NCBI RefSeq assembly: GCF_024448335.1 | Contig: NZ_JAMOHM010000003.1 | Span: forward strand, 310,001 to 374,000 | Length of the DNA stretch: 64,000 nt | Origin: Stutzerimonas frequens | GTDB lineage: Bacteria; Pseudomonadota; Gammaproteobacteria; Pseudomonadales; Pseudomonadaceae | Direction: 5' to 3' | In this document: positions 35,655 through 44,282 of the stretch, in pieces | How positions within the stretch are numbered: the stretch's first letter is position 1 | Layout: each line of letters starts with the position of its first letter | Position numbers and translations under genes: made by a program | Notes under the pieces: model-generated | Database searches by the model: none | What the model was told of the DNA's origin: nothing | What the model saw: only the letters and a program-made list of their open reading frames with translations

Positions 35655-37313
35655 ATGTACGTTTACGACCAGTACGACCAACACATCATCGAGGATCGGG
35701 TCCGGCAGTTCCGCGACCAGACCCGCCGCTTCCTGGCTGGCGAACTCGCTGATGAGGAGTTCCGCCCACTGCGTCTGCAGAACGGCCTGTACATCCAGCG
35801 CTATGCGCCGATGCTGCGCATCGCCGTGCCGTACGGTCTGCTTTCCTCGACGCAGGTGCGCAAGCTGGCCGAGATCGCCCGTCGCTACGACAAGGGTTAT
35901 GCCCATATCAGCACCCGGACCAACGTGCAGTTCAATTGGCCTGAACTGGAAGACGTACCCGAGATCCTCGCCGAGCTGGCCACCGTGCAGATGCACGCCA
36001 TTCAGACCAGCGGCAACTGCATCCGCAACACCACCACCGACCAGTTCGCCGGTGTGGCCAAGGACGAGCTGATCGATCCACGGCCGTGGTGCGAGATCAT
36101 CCGTCAGTGGTCCACCTTCCATCCCGAATTCGCCTTCCTGCCGCGCAAGTTCAAGATTGCGGTCAACGGCGCCGTGAGCGATCGCGCCGCGATCGAAGTG
36201 CACGACATTGGACTGGAAGCAGTAAAGAACGACGCAGGCGAGCTGGGCTTCCGCGTTTCGGTCGGTGGCGGCCTCGGTCGCACTCCGATCGTCGGCAGCT
36301 TCATCAACGAATTCCTGCCGTGGCAGCACCTGCTGAGCTACCTCGATGCGATCCTGCGGGTCTACAACCGATACGGCCGCCGCGACAACAAGTTCAAGGC
36401 GCGCATCAAGATCTTGGTCAAGGCGCTGACGCCTGAAGTATTCGCAGAGCGCGTCAACGCGGAGTGGGCGCATGTGAAGGATGGCCCGACCACCCTGACC
36501 GAAGCTGAAGTTCAGCGTGTCAGCAAGTTCTTCGTCGATCCGCAGTACAAGGCTCTGCAAGATCAGGACGCCGCCCTCGCCGAGCTGGACGCCGAGCATC
36601 CCGGTTTCGCTCGCTGGCGCCAGCGCAACGTGGTCGCGCATAAGAAGCCCGGCTATGCAGCAGTCACCATGTCGCTGAAGACAACCGGCGTTGCGCCGGG
36701 CGATGTCACCGACAAGCAGCTCGACGCCATCGCCGATCTGGCCGATCGCTACAGCTTCGGCGAGGTGCGCAACTCCCACGAGCAGAACATGATCCTGGCC
36801 GACGTCGAACAGGCCAGGCTGTTCGAGCTGTGGCACGAATTGCGCGAACTGGGCCTGGCCACGCCAAACATCGGTCTGCTGACCGACATCATCTGCTGCC
36901 CGGGCGGCGATTTCTGCTCCCTGGCCAACGCCAAATCGATTCCGATCGCCGAAGCCATCCAGCGGCGCTTCGACAACCTCGATTACCTGTTCGATCTGGG
37001 CAACATCGACCTGAACATCTCCGGTTGCATGAACGCCTGTGGCCATCACCATGTCGGCCACATCGGCATCCTCGGCGTGGACAAGAAAGGCGCCGAGTTC
37101 TACCAGGTCTCGCTGGGCGGCAGCTCCGGCCGCGACGCCAGCCTCGGCCAGATACTCGGCCCGTCCTTCGCCCAGGATGCGATGCCTGACGTCATCGAGA
37201 AGATCATCACCGTCTACGTGGAGCAGCGTACCGAAGATGAGCAGTTCATCGATACTTTCCGCCGCATCGGCATTGATCCCTTCAAGGAGCGCGTCTATGC
37301 AGCGAATCATTAA
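35655..37313 (+). CDS. cysI: Sulfite/nitrite reductase hemoprotein (CysI-like)
   Basis: The 552-residue protein is a sirohaem-4Fe4S reductase with duplicated ferredoxin-like halves. The N-terminal half includes QNGLYIQRYAPMLRIAVPYG, HISTRTNVQFNW and TSGNCIRNTTTDQFAGV; the second half carries the cluster cysteines in CCPGGDFCSLANAKS and LNISGCMNACGHHHVGHIGI. It reduces sulfite to sulfide in cysteine synthesis. The gene overlaps the DUF934 gene by 17 bp, as in P. aeruginosa, where this pair makes up assimilatory sulfite reduction without CysJ; electrons probably come from a ferredoxin-type donor. ACAGGAC precedes the ATG. Confidence 0.94.
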   Translation: MYVYDQYDQHIIEDRVRQFRDQTRRFLAGELADEEFRPLRLQNGLYIQRYAPMLRIAVPYGLLSSTQVRKLAEIARRYDKGYAHISTRTNVQFNWPELEDVPEILAELATVQMHAIQTSGNCIRNTTTDQFAGVAKDELIDPRPWCEIIRQWSTFHPEFAFLPRKFKIAVNGAVSDRAAIEVHDIGLEAVKNDAGELGFRVSVGGGLGRTPIVGSFINEFLPWQHLLSYLDAILRVYNRYGRRDNKFKARIKILVKALTPEVFAERVNAEWAHVKDGPTTLTEAEVQRVSKFFVDPQYKALQDQDAALAELDAEHPGFARWRQRNVVAHKKPGYAAVTMSLKTTGVAPGDVTDKQLDAIADLADRYSFGEVRNSHEQNMILADVEQARLFELWHELRELGLATPNIGLLTDIICCPGGDFCSLANAKSIPIAEAIQRRFDNLDYLFDLGNIDLNISGCMNACGHHHVGHIGILGVDKKGAEFYQVSLGGSSGRDASLGQILGPSFAQDAMPDVIEKIITVYVEQRTEDEQFIDTFRRIGIDPFKERVYAANH

Positions 37314-37797
37314 GAACGACCAGCTGGTCGACGAAACCTGGCACCTGCTCCCCAAGGAGCAGACCCTGGACGACCTGTGCAACAGCGACGATCTGATCGT
37401 GCCGCTGCACCTGTGGCTCGATCATGCCCATGCGCTCAAAGCCCGTGACGGTGGCCTGGGTGTGTGGCTCGATGCCCATGAGCAGGTGGAAGATATCGCT
37501 GACGACCTGCAGTACTTCCAGGTCATCGCGCTGAACTTCCCGAGCTTCACCGATGGTCGTCACTACTCCAGCGCGCGCCTGCTGCGTGAGCGCTACGGTT
37601 ACAAGGGTGAGATCCGCGCCATCGGCGATGTGCTGCGCGACCAGCTGTTCTACATGCGCCGCTGTGGCTTCGACGCTTTCGCCATCCGCGCCGATCGCGA
37701 TCCCGTCGATGCCCTGGAAGGTCTCAAGGACTTCTCCGTGACCTATCAGGCCGCAGCCGACGACGAGCGCCCGCTGTTCCGTCGCCGTCAGATCTGA
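37297..37797 (+). CDS. DUF934 protein, partner of the sulfite reductase
   Basis: The 166-residue protein is a DUF934 member: MQRIIKNDQLVDETWHLL at the start, VWLDAHEQVEDIADDL, FPSFTDGRHYSSARLLRERYGYKGEIRAIGDVLRDQLFYMRRCGFDAF in the middle. This domain is widely found next to CysI-type hemoproteins and is thought to help the reductase or its redox link; the precise role is not settled. Its start overlaps the end of cysI by 17 bp, so the two are coupled. A strong bidirectional terminator follows at 37816-37840. Confidence 0.93.
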   Translation: MQRIIKNDQLVDETWHLLPKEQTLDDLCNSDDLIVPLHLWLDHAHALKARDGGLGVWLDAHEQVEDIADDLQYFQVIALNFPSFTDGRHYSSARLLRERYGYKGEIRAIGDVLRDQLFYMRRCGFDAFAIRADRDPVDALEGLKDFSVTYQAAADDERPLFRRRQI

Positions 37798-37815
37798 CGA
37801 CAACGCCAGCAAAAG

Positions 37816-37840
37816 AAAGCCCGCCTATTGGCGGGCTTTT
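37816..37840. terminator. Bidirectional intrinsic terminator after the cysI operon
   Basis: AAAGCCCGCC (37816-37825) pairs with GGCGGGCTTT (37830-37839) over a TATT loop. It ends the cysI-DUF934 operon and, on the other strand, the 33-residue microprotein gene. Confidence 0.92.
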
Positions 37841-37848
37841 CGTTGGGG

Positions 37849-37950
37849 TCACTGGTACATCCAGAAATTCGGATGCTCGACCGGTACCGGCACTACAGCG
37901 GTCTTTTTTCCGGAAGCGATCTGTTTGATCTTTTCGGCCAGCTTTTTCAT
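37849..37950 (-). CDS. 33-residue basic microprotein
   Basis: An ATG at 37950 on the minus strand opens a 33-codon frame: MKKLAEKIKQIASGKKTAV, then VPVPVEHPNFWMYQ. The first half is an amphipathic basic helix, the second a proline-rich tail ending in aromatic residues. GAGGAAATCGCTC precedes the start (a good Shine-Dalgarno) and an intrinsic terminator lies just downstream, so it looks like a complete small gene. I do not recognise a family. Its place beside the sulfite reductase operon may be chance. Confidence 0.65.
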   Translation of the reverse strand: MKKLAEKIKQIASGKKTAVVPVPVEHPNFWMYQ

Positions 37951-38063
37951 GAGCGATTTCCTCGGTTGCGGTCAGGAGTGGCGATAGATTCGCCCAAACA
38001 CAGCGCCCGAGGAAATTCATTGCCGCTATCGTACCGATTGACCAGGCGAGGCTTCGTTACCCC

Positions 38064-39056
38064 TCAATCCAGACGCACCAGCACGCGCCCGACCTGACCG
38101 CCCGCCAGGATGCGCTCGATGGCCTCCGGCAGTTGCTCCAGATTGATCTCATGGGCCAGCTCATCGAGATTGGCCAGCTTCCATTGCAACGACAGCTTGT
38201 CCCACATGGAGGCCTTGACCACCAGCGGAATCTCCACCGAATCCACGCCCAGCAGGTTCACGCCGCGAAGGATGAACGGCAGTACGCTGGCCTGGAAATG
38301 CGTGCCGGCAGTAAGGCCACAGCAGGCTACGCTGGCGCCACGCTGCAGTGACTTGACCACATTGAACAGGATGTCGCCGCCCACGGTATCCACCGCACCA
38401 TTCCACTGCTCCTTCAGCAAGGCTTTCTCGACGCCGGCCTGCAGCGCAGCACGCTCGACGATCTGCGTGGCCCCGAGGCGGGTCAGGAAATCGGCCTGGT
38501 CGGCCTTGCCGGTCACGGCAGCCACCTTGTAGCCGAGGCTGGCCAGCAACGCCACCGCAATGCTGCCGACACCGCCGGTCGCACCGGTCACCAGCACCGG
38601 CGCGTCTCCCGGCTCGAGACCAGCCTGTTCCAGCTTGTCGACACAGAGTGCGGCAGTCAGGCCGGCTGTGCCGAGTATCATCGCGTCACGTAGTGACAGT
38701 CCCTGCGGACGCTTGATGACCCAGGCGGCCGGAACCCGGATGTATTGACCGAAGCCGCCGGCGGTATTCATGCCCAGGTCATAGCCGGTGACGATCACTT
38801 CATCGCCTTCGGCGAACTCGGCCACGCTGGACGAGGCCACGACACCGGCGGCATCGATCCCCGGGGTGTGTGGGTAAGAGCGGGTCACGCCACGATTGCC
38901 GCTGGCGGAAAGCGCGTCCTTGAAGTTCAGCGAGGAGTAACGCACCCGGATGAGCACCTCACCGGCTGGTAGGTCGTCGGTGGCTCGCTCGACAATCTTC
39001 GATTCGAAGCGCCCACCTTCGCTCTCGCTGACTTGTAGTGCCTTGAAGCTGCTCAT
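38064..39056 (-). CDS. Acrylyl-CoA reductase-like quinone oxidoreductase (AcuI/YhdH family)
   Basis: The 330-residue protein is an NADPH-dependent zinc-free medium-chain reductase of the YhdH/YhfP/AcuI group. Signatures: MSSFKALQVSE at the start, YSSLNFKDALSASGNRGVTRSYPHTPGIDAAG, GTAGLTAALCVDKLE, and the cofactor fold VTGATGGVGSIAVALLASLGYKV. AcuI reduces acrylyl-CoA to propionyl-CoA, so the enzyme may detoxify this compound. The ATG at 39056 follows GGGGAACCGCG; the longer frame adds MAMTRGTA without support. It lies 14 bp after sohB on the same strand. Confidence 0.92.
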   Translation of the reverse strand: MSSFKALQVSESEGGRFESKIVERATDDLPAGEVLIRVRYSSLNFKDALSASGNRGVTRSYPHTPGIDAAGVVASSSVAEFAEGDEVIVTGYDLGMNTAGGFGQYIRVPAAWVIKRPQGLSLRDAMILGTAGLTAALCVDKLEQAGLEPGDAPVLVTGATGGVGSIAVALLASLGYKVAAVTGKADQADFLTRLGATQIVERAALQAGVEKALLKEQWNGAVDTVGGDILFNVVKSLQRGASVACCGLTAGTHFQASVLPFILRGVNLLGVDSVEIPLVVKASMWDKLSLQWKLANLDELAHEINLEQLPEAIERILAGGQVGRVLVRLD

Positions 39057-39070
39057 CGCGGTTCCCCTTG

Positions 39071-40093
39071 TCATTGCCAAAAACGTTGTTCGTTCAGCCG
39101 GCTCCAGCCTTTCAGCAAGCCGTGCTCCATGATCGTGCTGGCCGCCATGCCGAAACGCTCCGGCAGGCTCTTCTTCTGTACGTAATGCAGCTGGAAGAGT
39201 TCAGCCTCCTGCGCGCGCTCGGCAAGATACTGATCGCTGGTCTTGAGCTCGTCCGCCAGATGCTTGCCCAGCGCTGCAATGCCCAGCCAGACCTCACCCG
39301 TCGCGACATCGTCGATCGACAGGTTCTGGCGATAGCGGGCAACGAAGTTCTTGAACAGCTCGTGCGTGGTTTCCAGGTCTTCCTGGAATTTCTCCCGCCC
39401 CTTGTCGGTGTTCTCGCCGAATACGGTGAGGGTGCGCTTGTATTCGCCAGCGGTGAGCACCTCGAAGTCCACGTCGTGTTTCTTCAGCAAGCGGTGCACA
39501 TTGGGCAGCTGCGCTACCACGCCGATGGAGCCAAGGATTGCGAACGGCGCCGTGAGGATACGGTTGCCGATGCAAGCCATCATGTAGCCACCGCTCGCCG
39601 CGACCTTGTCGACGCAAACGGTCAGCGGCACACCGGCATCGCGGATGCGCACCAGCTGCGAGGCAGCCAGACCGTAGCCGTGGACCATGCCGCCGCCACT
39701 TTCCAGACGCAGTACCACCTCATCCTGAGGCGTCGCCATGGTCAGCAACGCGGTGATCTCATGGCGCAGGTTTTCCACCGCCGATGCACGGATGTCGCCG
39801 TCGAAATCGAGCACGAACACACGTGCGGACGTCTCCGATTTCTTCGTCTGCTTGGCCGCCTTCGCCTCACGCTTGCGCAACGCCTTGAACTCGTCCTTTT
39901 CCAGCACCGCCTGCTCCAGGCGCTCGCGCATGGATTTGTAGAATTCGTTGAGCTTGTGCACCTCCAGATGCCCACAACCCTGTTTGCTGCGTCCGCGCCG
40001 CATGGAAGCGAGCGCGATGAGCACGATCACGATAGCCACCACCAGCGTGACGGTCTTGGCCAGGAAGCTGGCGTAGTCGACAAGAAATTCCAC
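39071..40093 (-). CDS. sohB: Inner-membrane S49 protease SohB
   Basis: From a GTG at 40093 this is a 340-residue protein with an N-terminal membrane helix (residues about 8-30, SFLAKTVTLVVAIVIVLIALAS) and an S49 protease domain. The active serine lies in DKVAASGGYMMACIGN and other family blocks are RLESGGGMVHGYG and APFAILGSIGVVAQLPNVHRLLKK; the lysine base is in AGEYKRTLTVFGENTDKGREKF. SohB cleaves signal peptides or membrane proteins. GAGGGGGATAC precedes the GTG; an ATG further up is not needed. It is probably co-transcribed with the AcuI-like gene. Confidence 0.93.
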   Translation of the reverse strand: MEFLVDYASFLAKTVTLVVAIVIVLIALASMRRGRSKQGCGHLEVHKLNEFYKSMRERLEQAVLEKDEFKALRKREAKAAKQTKKSETSARVFVLDFDGDIRASAVENLRHEITALLTMATPQDEVVLRLESGGGMVHGYGLAASQLVRIRDAGVPLTVCVDKVAASGGYMMACIGNRILTAPFAILGSIGVVAQLPNVHRLLKKHDVDFEVLTAGEYKRTLTVFGENTDKGREKFQEDLETTHELFKNFVARYRQNLSIDDVATGEVWLGIAALGKHLADELKTSDQYLAERAQEAELFQLHYVQKKSLPERFGMAASTIMEHGLLKGWSRLNEQRFWQ

Positions 40094-40271
40094 GTATCCC
40101 CCTCGATGAGTTTCAGGCGCCGCCGCAGCTCTTGACGCCGAGCCGCCAGCATACCGATGGCCCCTTGACTGAGCCAGCCGGCGGGATTCAAACAAACGTT
40201 CGAATTATCGTTGACACTCCGGAACGATGTCCCTACCCTCGCGAAAAAACAGTGCCGGCCGGAGCAGCAGC

Positions 40272-40970
40272 ATGGGCAGTATCTACCTGATCAGACATGG
40301 TCAGGCGTCTTTCGGCGCAGAAAACTATGACGTGCTGTCTCCCCTGGGTTATCGCCAGTCCGAAGCGCTGGGCGATTACCTGGCGCAACTCGGCGTGAGC
40401 TTCGATCGCTGCCTCAGTGGCGAACTCGATCGCCAGCAGGACACGGCCAGAGCGACCCTGGCGCGGCTCGGTCCGCAACCCGATGTCGAAATCGATGCGG
40501 CCTTCAACGAATTCCATGCCGACGCGGTGATCCGCGCCCACCTGCCCGACCTGCTGAAGGTCGAGCCCAACGCCATGCATATCCTGCGCAATGCCGCCGA
40601 TCACCGTGCCGACTTCCAGAGACTTTTCACCTATGTGGTGCACCGCTGGATTTCCGGCGAACACGAGAAAGACGAACTGGAGAGCTGGCAGCATTTCCTC
40701 GATCGCGTAAGCGGTGGCCTGGAGCGCGTGCTCGAGCGGGCCGACAAGCGCGACCGCATCGCCATCTTCACCTCCGGTGGAACCATTACCGCGCTGCTGC
40801 AGCTGATCATAGGCGTACCGCCGATCAAGGCGTTCGAAATGAACTGGCAGATCGTCAATACGTCGCTCAGCCTGCTGAAGTTTCGTGAGCGTGACGTCGC
40901 GCTCGCGTCATTCAACAGTCATGCGCATCTGCAACTTCTAAAGAATCCGGAGCTCATCACCCATAGATGA
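40272..40970 (+). CDS. Histidine phosphatase (phosphoglycerate mutase-like)
   Basis: The 232-residue protein has the RHG active site at the start (SIYLIRHGQASFGAENYD) and the second histidine region IAIFTSGGTITALLQLIIG, where the catalytic His of the usual TH(G)G block is replaced by SGG, so activity needs checking. The rest follows the branch-1 histidine phosphatase fold. Substrate unknown. The ATG at 40272 has a CCGGAG site. It is followed after 59 bp by an SCP2 protein and then a kinase-like gene and an SDR, the same set as in P. aeruginosa near PA1827-PA1831. Confidence 0.85.
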   Translation: MGSIYLIRHGQASFGAENYDVLSPLGYRQSEALGDYLAQLGVSFDRCLSGELDRQQDTARATLARLGPQPDVEIDAAFNEFHADAVIRAHLPDLLKVEPNAMHILRNAADHRADFQRLFTYVVHRWISGEHEKDELESWQHFLDRVSGGLERVLERADKRDRIAIFTSGGTITALLQLIIGVPPIKAFEMNWQIVNTSLSLLKFRERDVALASFNSHAHLQLLKNPELITHR

Positions 40971-41029
40971 GCCCAGCCCCAAGCGGCCCAAAGCTGCGTG
41001 TAACCATAACGAGCAAAAAGGAAACCCTC

Positions 41030-41344
41030 ATGAGCAACGTCGCCGAAACCTTCAAAGGCATGCAGTCGAAGTTCAACCCCAGCGCCGCCGCCGGCCTGGA
41101 TCTGGTGTTCCAGTTCAATATCACCGATGCCGAGAACTACTACCTGGTCGTCAAGGATGGCACCTGTGATCTGCAGCAGGGCGAGTCCAGCGATGCCAAC
41201 GTCACCCTGATCATGGACAGCGAAACCATGCAGGGCATCGTCAGCGGCGAGACCGACGGCATGCAGGCCTTCATGGGCGGCAAGCTGCGCGCCGAAGGCG
41301 ACATGATGCTGGCCCTGAAGCTCAGCGAGCTCTTCCCGGCCTGA
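41030..41344 (+). CDS. SCP2 sterol-binding domain protein
   Basis: This 104-residue protein is a single SCP2 domain (GMQSKFNPSAAAGLDLVFQFNI, ENYYLVVKDGTCDLQQGESSDANVTLIMDSETMQGIVSGETDGMQAFMGGKLRAEGDMMLALKLSELF in sequence, given here by its blocks). SCP2 domains bind fatty acids or other lipids and occur next to acyl-CoA enzymes. The ATG at 41030 follows AAAAGGAAACC. A strong terminator follows. It probably shares a transcript with the phosphatase gene. Confidence 0.93.
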   Translation: MSNVAETFKGMQSKFNPSAAAGLDLVFQFNITDAENYYLVVKDGTCDLQQGESSDANVTLIMDSETMQGIVSGETDGMQAFMGGKLRAEGDMMLALKLSELFPA

Positions 41345-41370
41345 ATCTCAGGCGGCGGTCGAGAGACACG

Positions 41371-41400
41371 AAAAACCGAAGTCCCGACTTCGGTTTTTTT
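41371..41400 (+). terminator. Intrinsic terminator after the SCP2 gene
   Basis: ACCGAAGT and ACTTCGGT pair around a 4-base loop, preceded by A5 and followed by T7. Confidence 0.9.
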
Positions 41401-41440
41401 ATGTCCAACGTATCCGTGAATGGCGGATCAGGCAGCTTGA

Positions 41441-41469
41441 TTGACAGGCAACACGCCGGCCAATAACGG
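41441..41469 (+). promoter_or_regulatory. Candidate promoter of the kinase-like/SDR operon
   Basis: A consensus TTGACA (41441-41446) stands 15 bp from AATAAC or 17 bp from TAACGG; either could serve as -10. The gene starts at 41552. Confidence 0.4.
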
Positions 41470-41551
41470 CCAGCCGCACTTGGTATCAGGCACCGCGAGC
41501 ATTAGATTGTTGAATCATCTTGGGCACCAAACATAAGCAGAAGGGATAACA

Positions 41552-42619
41552 ATGGCGCTTACAGATCAAAGCACCCCTGTCCGCACGGGTGAGGAATTGC
41601 CCGCCGATGTCATCGACAAGTACCTGAAGGCACATATCCCGGGACTGGACGGAACACCGCAGATTTCCCAGTTCCCCGGCGGCGCGTCGAACCTGACCTA
41701 CCTGCTGCAATACCCCGGCCTGGACTTGGTGCTGCGCCGCCCGCCGTTCGGCCACAAGGCCAAGTCCGCTCACGATATGGGCCGCGAGTACCGCATTCTC
41801 AATCAGCTCAACGCTGGGTTCCCCTACTGCCCCAAGGCATATGTCTACTGCACCGATGAATCGGTGATCGGCGCCGAGTTCTACGTGATGGAGCGCGTCA
41901 ACGGCATCATCCTGCGTTCGGAACTGCCACCTGAGCTGAACTTCGACGAATCCCAGACCCGCGCCCTGTGCGAGAGCTTTATCGACAAGTTCGTCGAGCT
42001 GCATAACGTCGACTACCAGGCCTGCGGGCTCGGCGATCTGGGCAAGCCGGAAGGCTACGTGAGGCGCCAGATCGAAGGCTGGAGCGAACGCTACGAGCGC
42101 GCCATGACCCCTGACGCGCCGGCCTGGGAAGCGGTCAAGGCCTGGCTGAAGGACAAGATGCCGGCCGACCACCCAAAACCCGGGATCATTCACAACGACT
42201 ACCGCTTCGACAACGTCATTCTCAATCCGGACAACCCGATGGAGATCATCGGCGTGCTGGACTGGGAAATGACCACCATCGGTGATCCGCTGATGGATCT
42301 GGGCAACACCCTGGCCTACTGGATCGAAGCCGACGATCCCCAGCCGATGCAGGCGATGCGCCGCCAGCCGAGTCACCTGCCCGGCATGCTCACCCGCCAG
42401 GGCTTCGTCGATTACTACGCCCAGCGCGCCGGCATCGAGATCCCCTGCATCGACTTCTACTACACCTACGGCCTGTTCCGCCTGGCCGGAATCGTCCAAC
42501 AGATCTATTACCGCTTCCATCACGGCCAGACCCAGGACAAGCGTTTTGCCCAGTTCATCCACATGAACAAGCTTCTCGAGCAAAAGGCACTGCAAGTTAT
42601 CGGGCAATCGAAGCTCTGA
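41552..42619 (+). CDS. Phosphotransferase-like protein (ACAD10/11 N-terminal type)
   Basis: The 355-residue protein has an aminoglycoside-phosphotransferase/choline-kinase fold with the catalytic loop GIIHNDYRFDNVIL and magnesium site IGVLDWEMTTIGDPLMDLG near residues 210-250. It resembles the kinase domain at the N terminus of human ACAD10/ACAD11, which phosphorylates 4-hydroxyacyl-CoA during breakdown of hydroxy fatty acids. With the SDR downstream and SCP2 upstream a lipid-catabolic job is likely; antibiotic resistance is not. The ATG follows AGAAGGGATAACA. Confidence 0.88.
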   Translation: MALTDQSTPVRTGEELPADVIDKYLKAHIPGLDGTPQISQFPGGASNLTYLLQYPGLDLVLRRPPFGHKAKSAHDMGREYRILNQLNAGFPYCPKAYVYCTDESVIGAEFYVMERVNGIILRSELPPELNFDESQTRALCESFIDKFVELHNVDYQACGLGDLGKPEGYVRRQIEGWSERYERAMTPDAPAWEAVKAWLKDKMPADHPKPGIIHNDYRFDNVILNPDNPMEIIGVLDWEMTTIGDPLMDLGNTLAYWIEADDPQPMQAMRRQPSHLPGMLTRQGFVDYYAQRAGIEIPCIDFYYTYGLFRLAGIVQQIYYRFHHGQTQDKRFAQFIHMNKLLEQKALQVIGQSKL

Positions 42620-42675
42620 CCCCACCCAATCCGTCTGTGGCCTGCCACAGAAACGAACAAGAAAGAGGAACGACC

Positions 42676-43443
42676 ATGTCCAAGACCACCCTGTTCGACC
42701 TAGACGGCAAGATCGCCTTCGTTTCCGGCGCCAGCCGCGGTATCGGCGAGGCGATCGCCAAACTGCTCGCCCAGCAAGGCGCCCACGTAATCGTCTCCAG
42801 CCGCAAGATCGAAGGCTGCCAGGCGGTCGCCGATGCCATCGTCGCGGCTGGCGGAAAGGCCACCCCGGTGGCCTGCCACATTGGCGAGCTGGAGCAGATT
42901 CAGGCCGTGTTCGCGCAGATCCGCGAGCAGTTCGGCCGCCTCGACATCCTGGTCAACAATGCCGCCACCAACCCGCAGTTCTGCCATGTGCTGGACACTG
43001 ACGTATCGGCCTTCCAGAAGACCGTCGACGTGAACATTCGCGGCTATTTCTACATGTCCGTCGAGGCCGGCAAGCTGATGCGCGAGCACGGCGGCGGCAG
43101 CATCATCAACGTCGCGTCCATCAATGGTGTTTCGCCAGGCAACTTCCAGGGGATCTATTCGATCACCAAGGGCGCCGTGATCAACATGACCAAGGCGTTC
43201 GCGAAGGAGTGTGCCCAGTTCGGCATTCGCTGCAACGCCTTGCTGCCCGGGCTGACCGACACCAAGTTCGCTTCGGCACTGGTCAAGAACGACTCGATCC
43301 TGCAGATGGCCCTGCAGCACATTCCGCTGAGCCGCGTTGCCCAGCCGAGCGAGATGGCCGGCGCTGTGCTCTACCTGGCCAGCGAGGCATCGAGCTACAC
43401 CACCGGCGTGTCGCTCAATGTCGATGGCGGCTATCTGGCCTGA
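42676..43443 (+). CDS. Short-chain dehydrogenase/reductase
   Basis: The 255-residue protein is a classical SDR: cofactor loop GASRGIGEAIAKLL near residue 17, VNNAATN near 93, and the active-site Ser with Y-x3-K in GIYSITKGAVINMTKAFAKEC near residue 160. The C-terminal VSLNVDGGYLA is typical. It oxidises or reduces a hydroxy group, presumably on an acyl chain in view of its neighbours. The ATG at 42676 follows AAAGAGGAACGACC. It follows the kinase-like gene after 57 bp and ends at a terminator. Confidence 0.93.
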   Translation: MSKTTLFDLDGKIAFVSGASRGIGEAIAKLLAQQGAHVIVSSRKIEGCQAVADAIVAAGGKATPVACHIGELEQIQAVFAQIREQFGRLDILVNNAATNPQFCHVLDTDVSAFQKTVDVNIRGYFYMSVEAGKLMREHGGGSIINVASINGVSPGNFQGIYSITKGAVINMTKAFAKECAQFGIRCNALLPGLTDTKFASALVKNDSILQMALQHIPLSRVAQPSEMAGAVLYLASEASSYTTGVSLNVDGGYLA

Positions 43444-43460
43444 TCCGACCAGCCAAATGA

Positions 43461-43487
43461 AAAAGGGAGCCGGAATGGCTCCCTTTT
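43461..43487. terminator. Bidirectional intrinsic terminator after the SDR gene
   Basis: AAAAGGGAGCC (43461-43471) pairs with GGCTCCCTTTT (43477-43487) around GGAAT. It serves the SDR operon and the convergent membrane protein gene. Confidence 0.9.
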
Positions 43488-43500
43488 GTTATCTGCACGC

Positions 43501-44148
43501 TTACCAGTTCTTCAACGCTTCGGTCGCCGCTGCGTTCAACGGCCTGGCCAGCAGGCCGGTCGGTGCAAGCTCCACCGCATAGCTGGCGCCATCGGCGATC
43601 GGCATGTAATCGACGCGTAACACTTGCGGCTCGAGGAAATGCAAGTTGCGCCGTTCCAGCTGCAGCGACTGCCAGATATCCACCCCCAGCAGCTTCTCAC
43701 TCAGCTCAACCTGCGCATGACGCGCCAGGTTCTGCTGTTCCACCGCCAAGTAACGTCCGGAGAGTCTTTCCAGGCGGTAGCCCGACTCCAGCCCGATAAG
43801 CTCAGCGAGACTTTTCCAGCGAAGCACATGCAGGTCGAGTTGCCAAAGATCGCCCTCAAGCACGTACGTTCGGGTTGTTTTTTCCTGTTCCAGGATGACC
43901 TCATAACGCTGCGGTCCTACGGCCTGAAAGCGCAGGGTCGCCAGCGCCCGCGCATCCGGAAGCGCCGCATAGGTACTGATGTCGTAGCCGATCAGGCCAA
44001 TCAGACCGGCAAGGGCGAGAGCCAGAAAGCCGCAGGTGCCCCTCAGCCAACCCATCAGCCACTGCCCCCCCAGCAACAAGCGCAGCGCCACCAGCAACAC
44101 GATCACTGCCAGCACGGCAACCACGATCGCAAGCCCAAGATATTGCAT
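43501..44148 (-). CDS. Conserved membrane-anchored protein of unknown function
   Basis: The 215-residue protein has two N-terminal membrane helices (about residues 1-55, from MQYLGLAIVVAVLAVIVLLVAL) and a periplasmic strand-rich domain (RYEVILEQEKTTRTYVLEGDLWQLDLHVLRWKSLAELIGLESGYRLERLSGRYLAVEQQN, described by its blocks). Homologues in Pseudomonas are often labelled multidrug transporter, but it has no transporter fold. Function unknown. The ATG at 44148 with GGA upstream is preferred over a TTG two codons earlier. It is divergent from the TSUP permease. Confidence 0.8.
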   Translation of the reverse strand: MQYLGLAIVVAVLAVIVLLVALRLLLGGQWLMGWLRGTCGFLALALAGLIGLIGYDISTYAALPDARALATLRFQAVGPQRYEVILEQEKTTRTYVLEGDLWQLDLHVLRWKSLAELIGLESGYRLERLSGRYLAVEQQNLARHAQVELSEKLLGVDIWQSLQLERRNLHFLEPQVLRVDYMPIADGASYAVELAPTGLLARPLNAAATEALKNW

Positions 44149-44282
44149 AACCAAGCGTCCTTTTCATTGGGTGCGATATTATCCGCGGCCCCCGCCCAGG
44201 CAGCCAGAGCCGGCATGGGATGGCGGTCACGCGGCGGTACTGTTCTTGCTCGATCTTCTGATAGTTCATGTTGTCGCCACTT

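Noticed and set aside
41552..42619. Antibiotic resistance by the aminoglycoside phosphotransferase-like gene
   Set aside because: The fold is shared, but the sequence and neighbours fit the ACAD10/11-type acyl-CoA kinase group.
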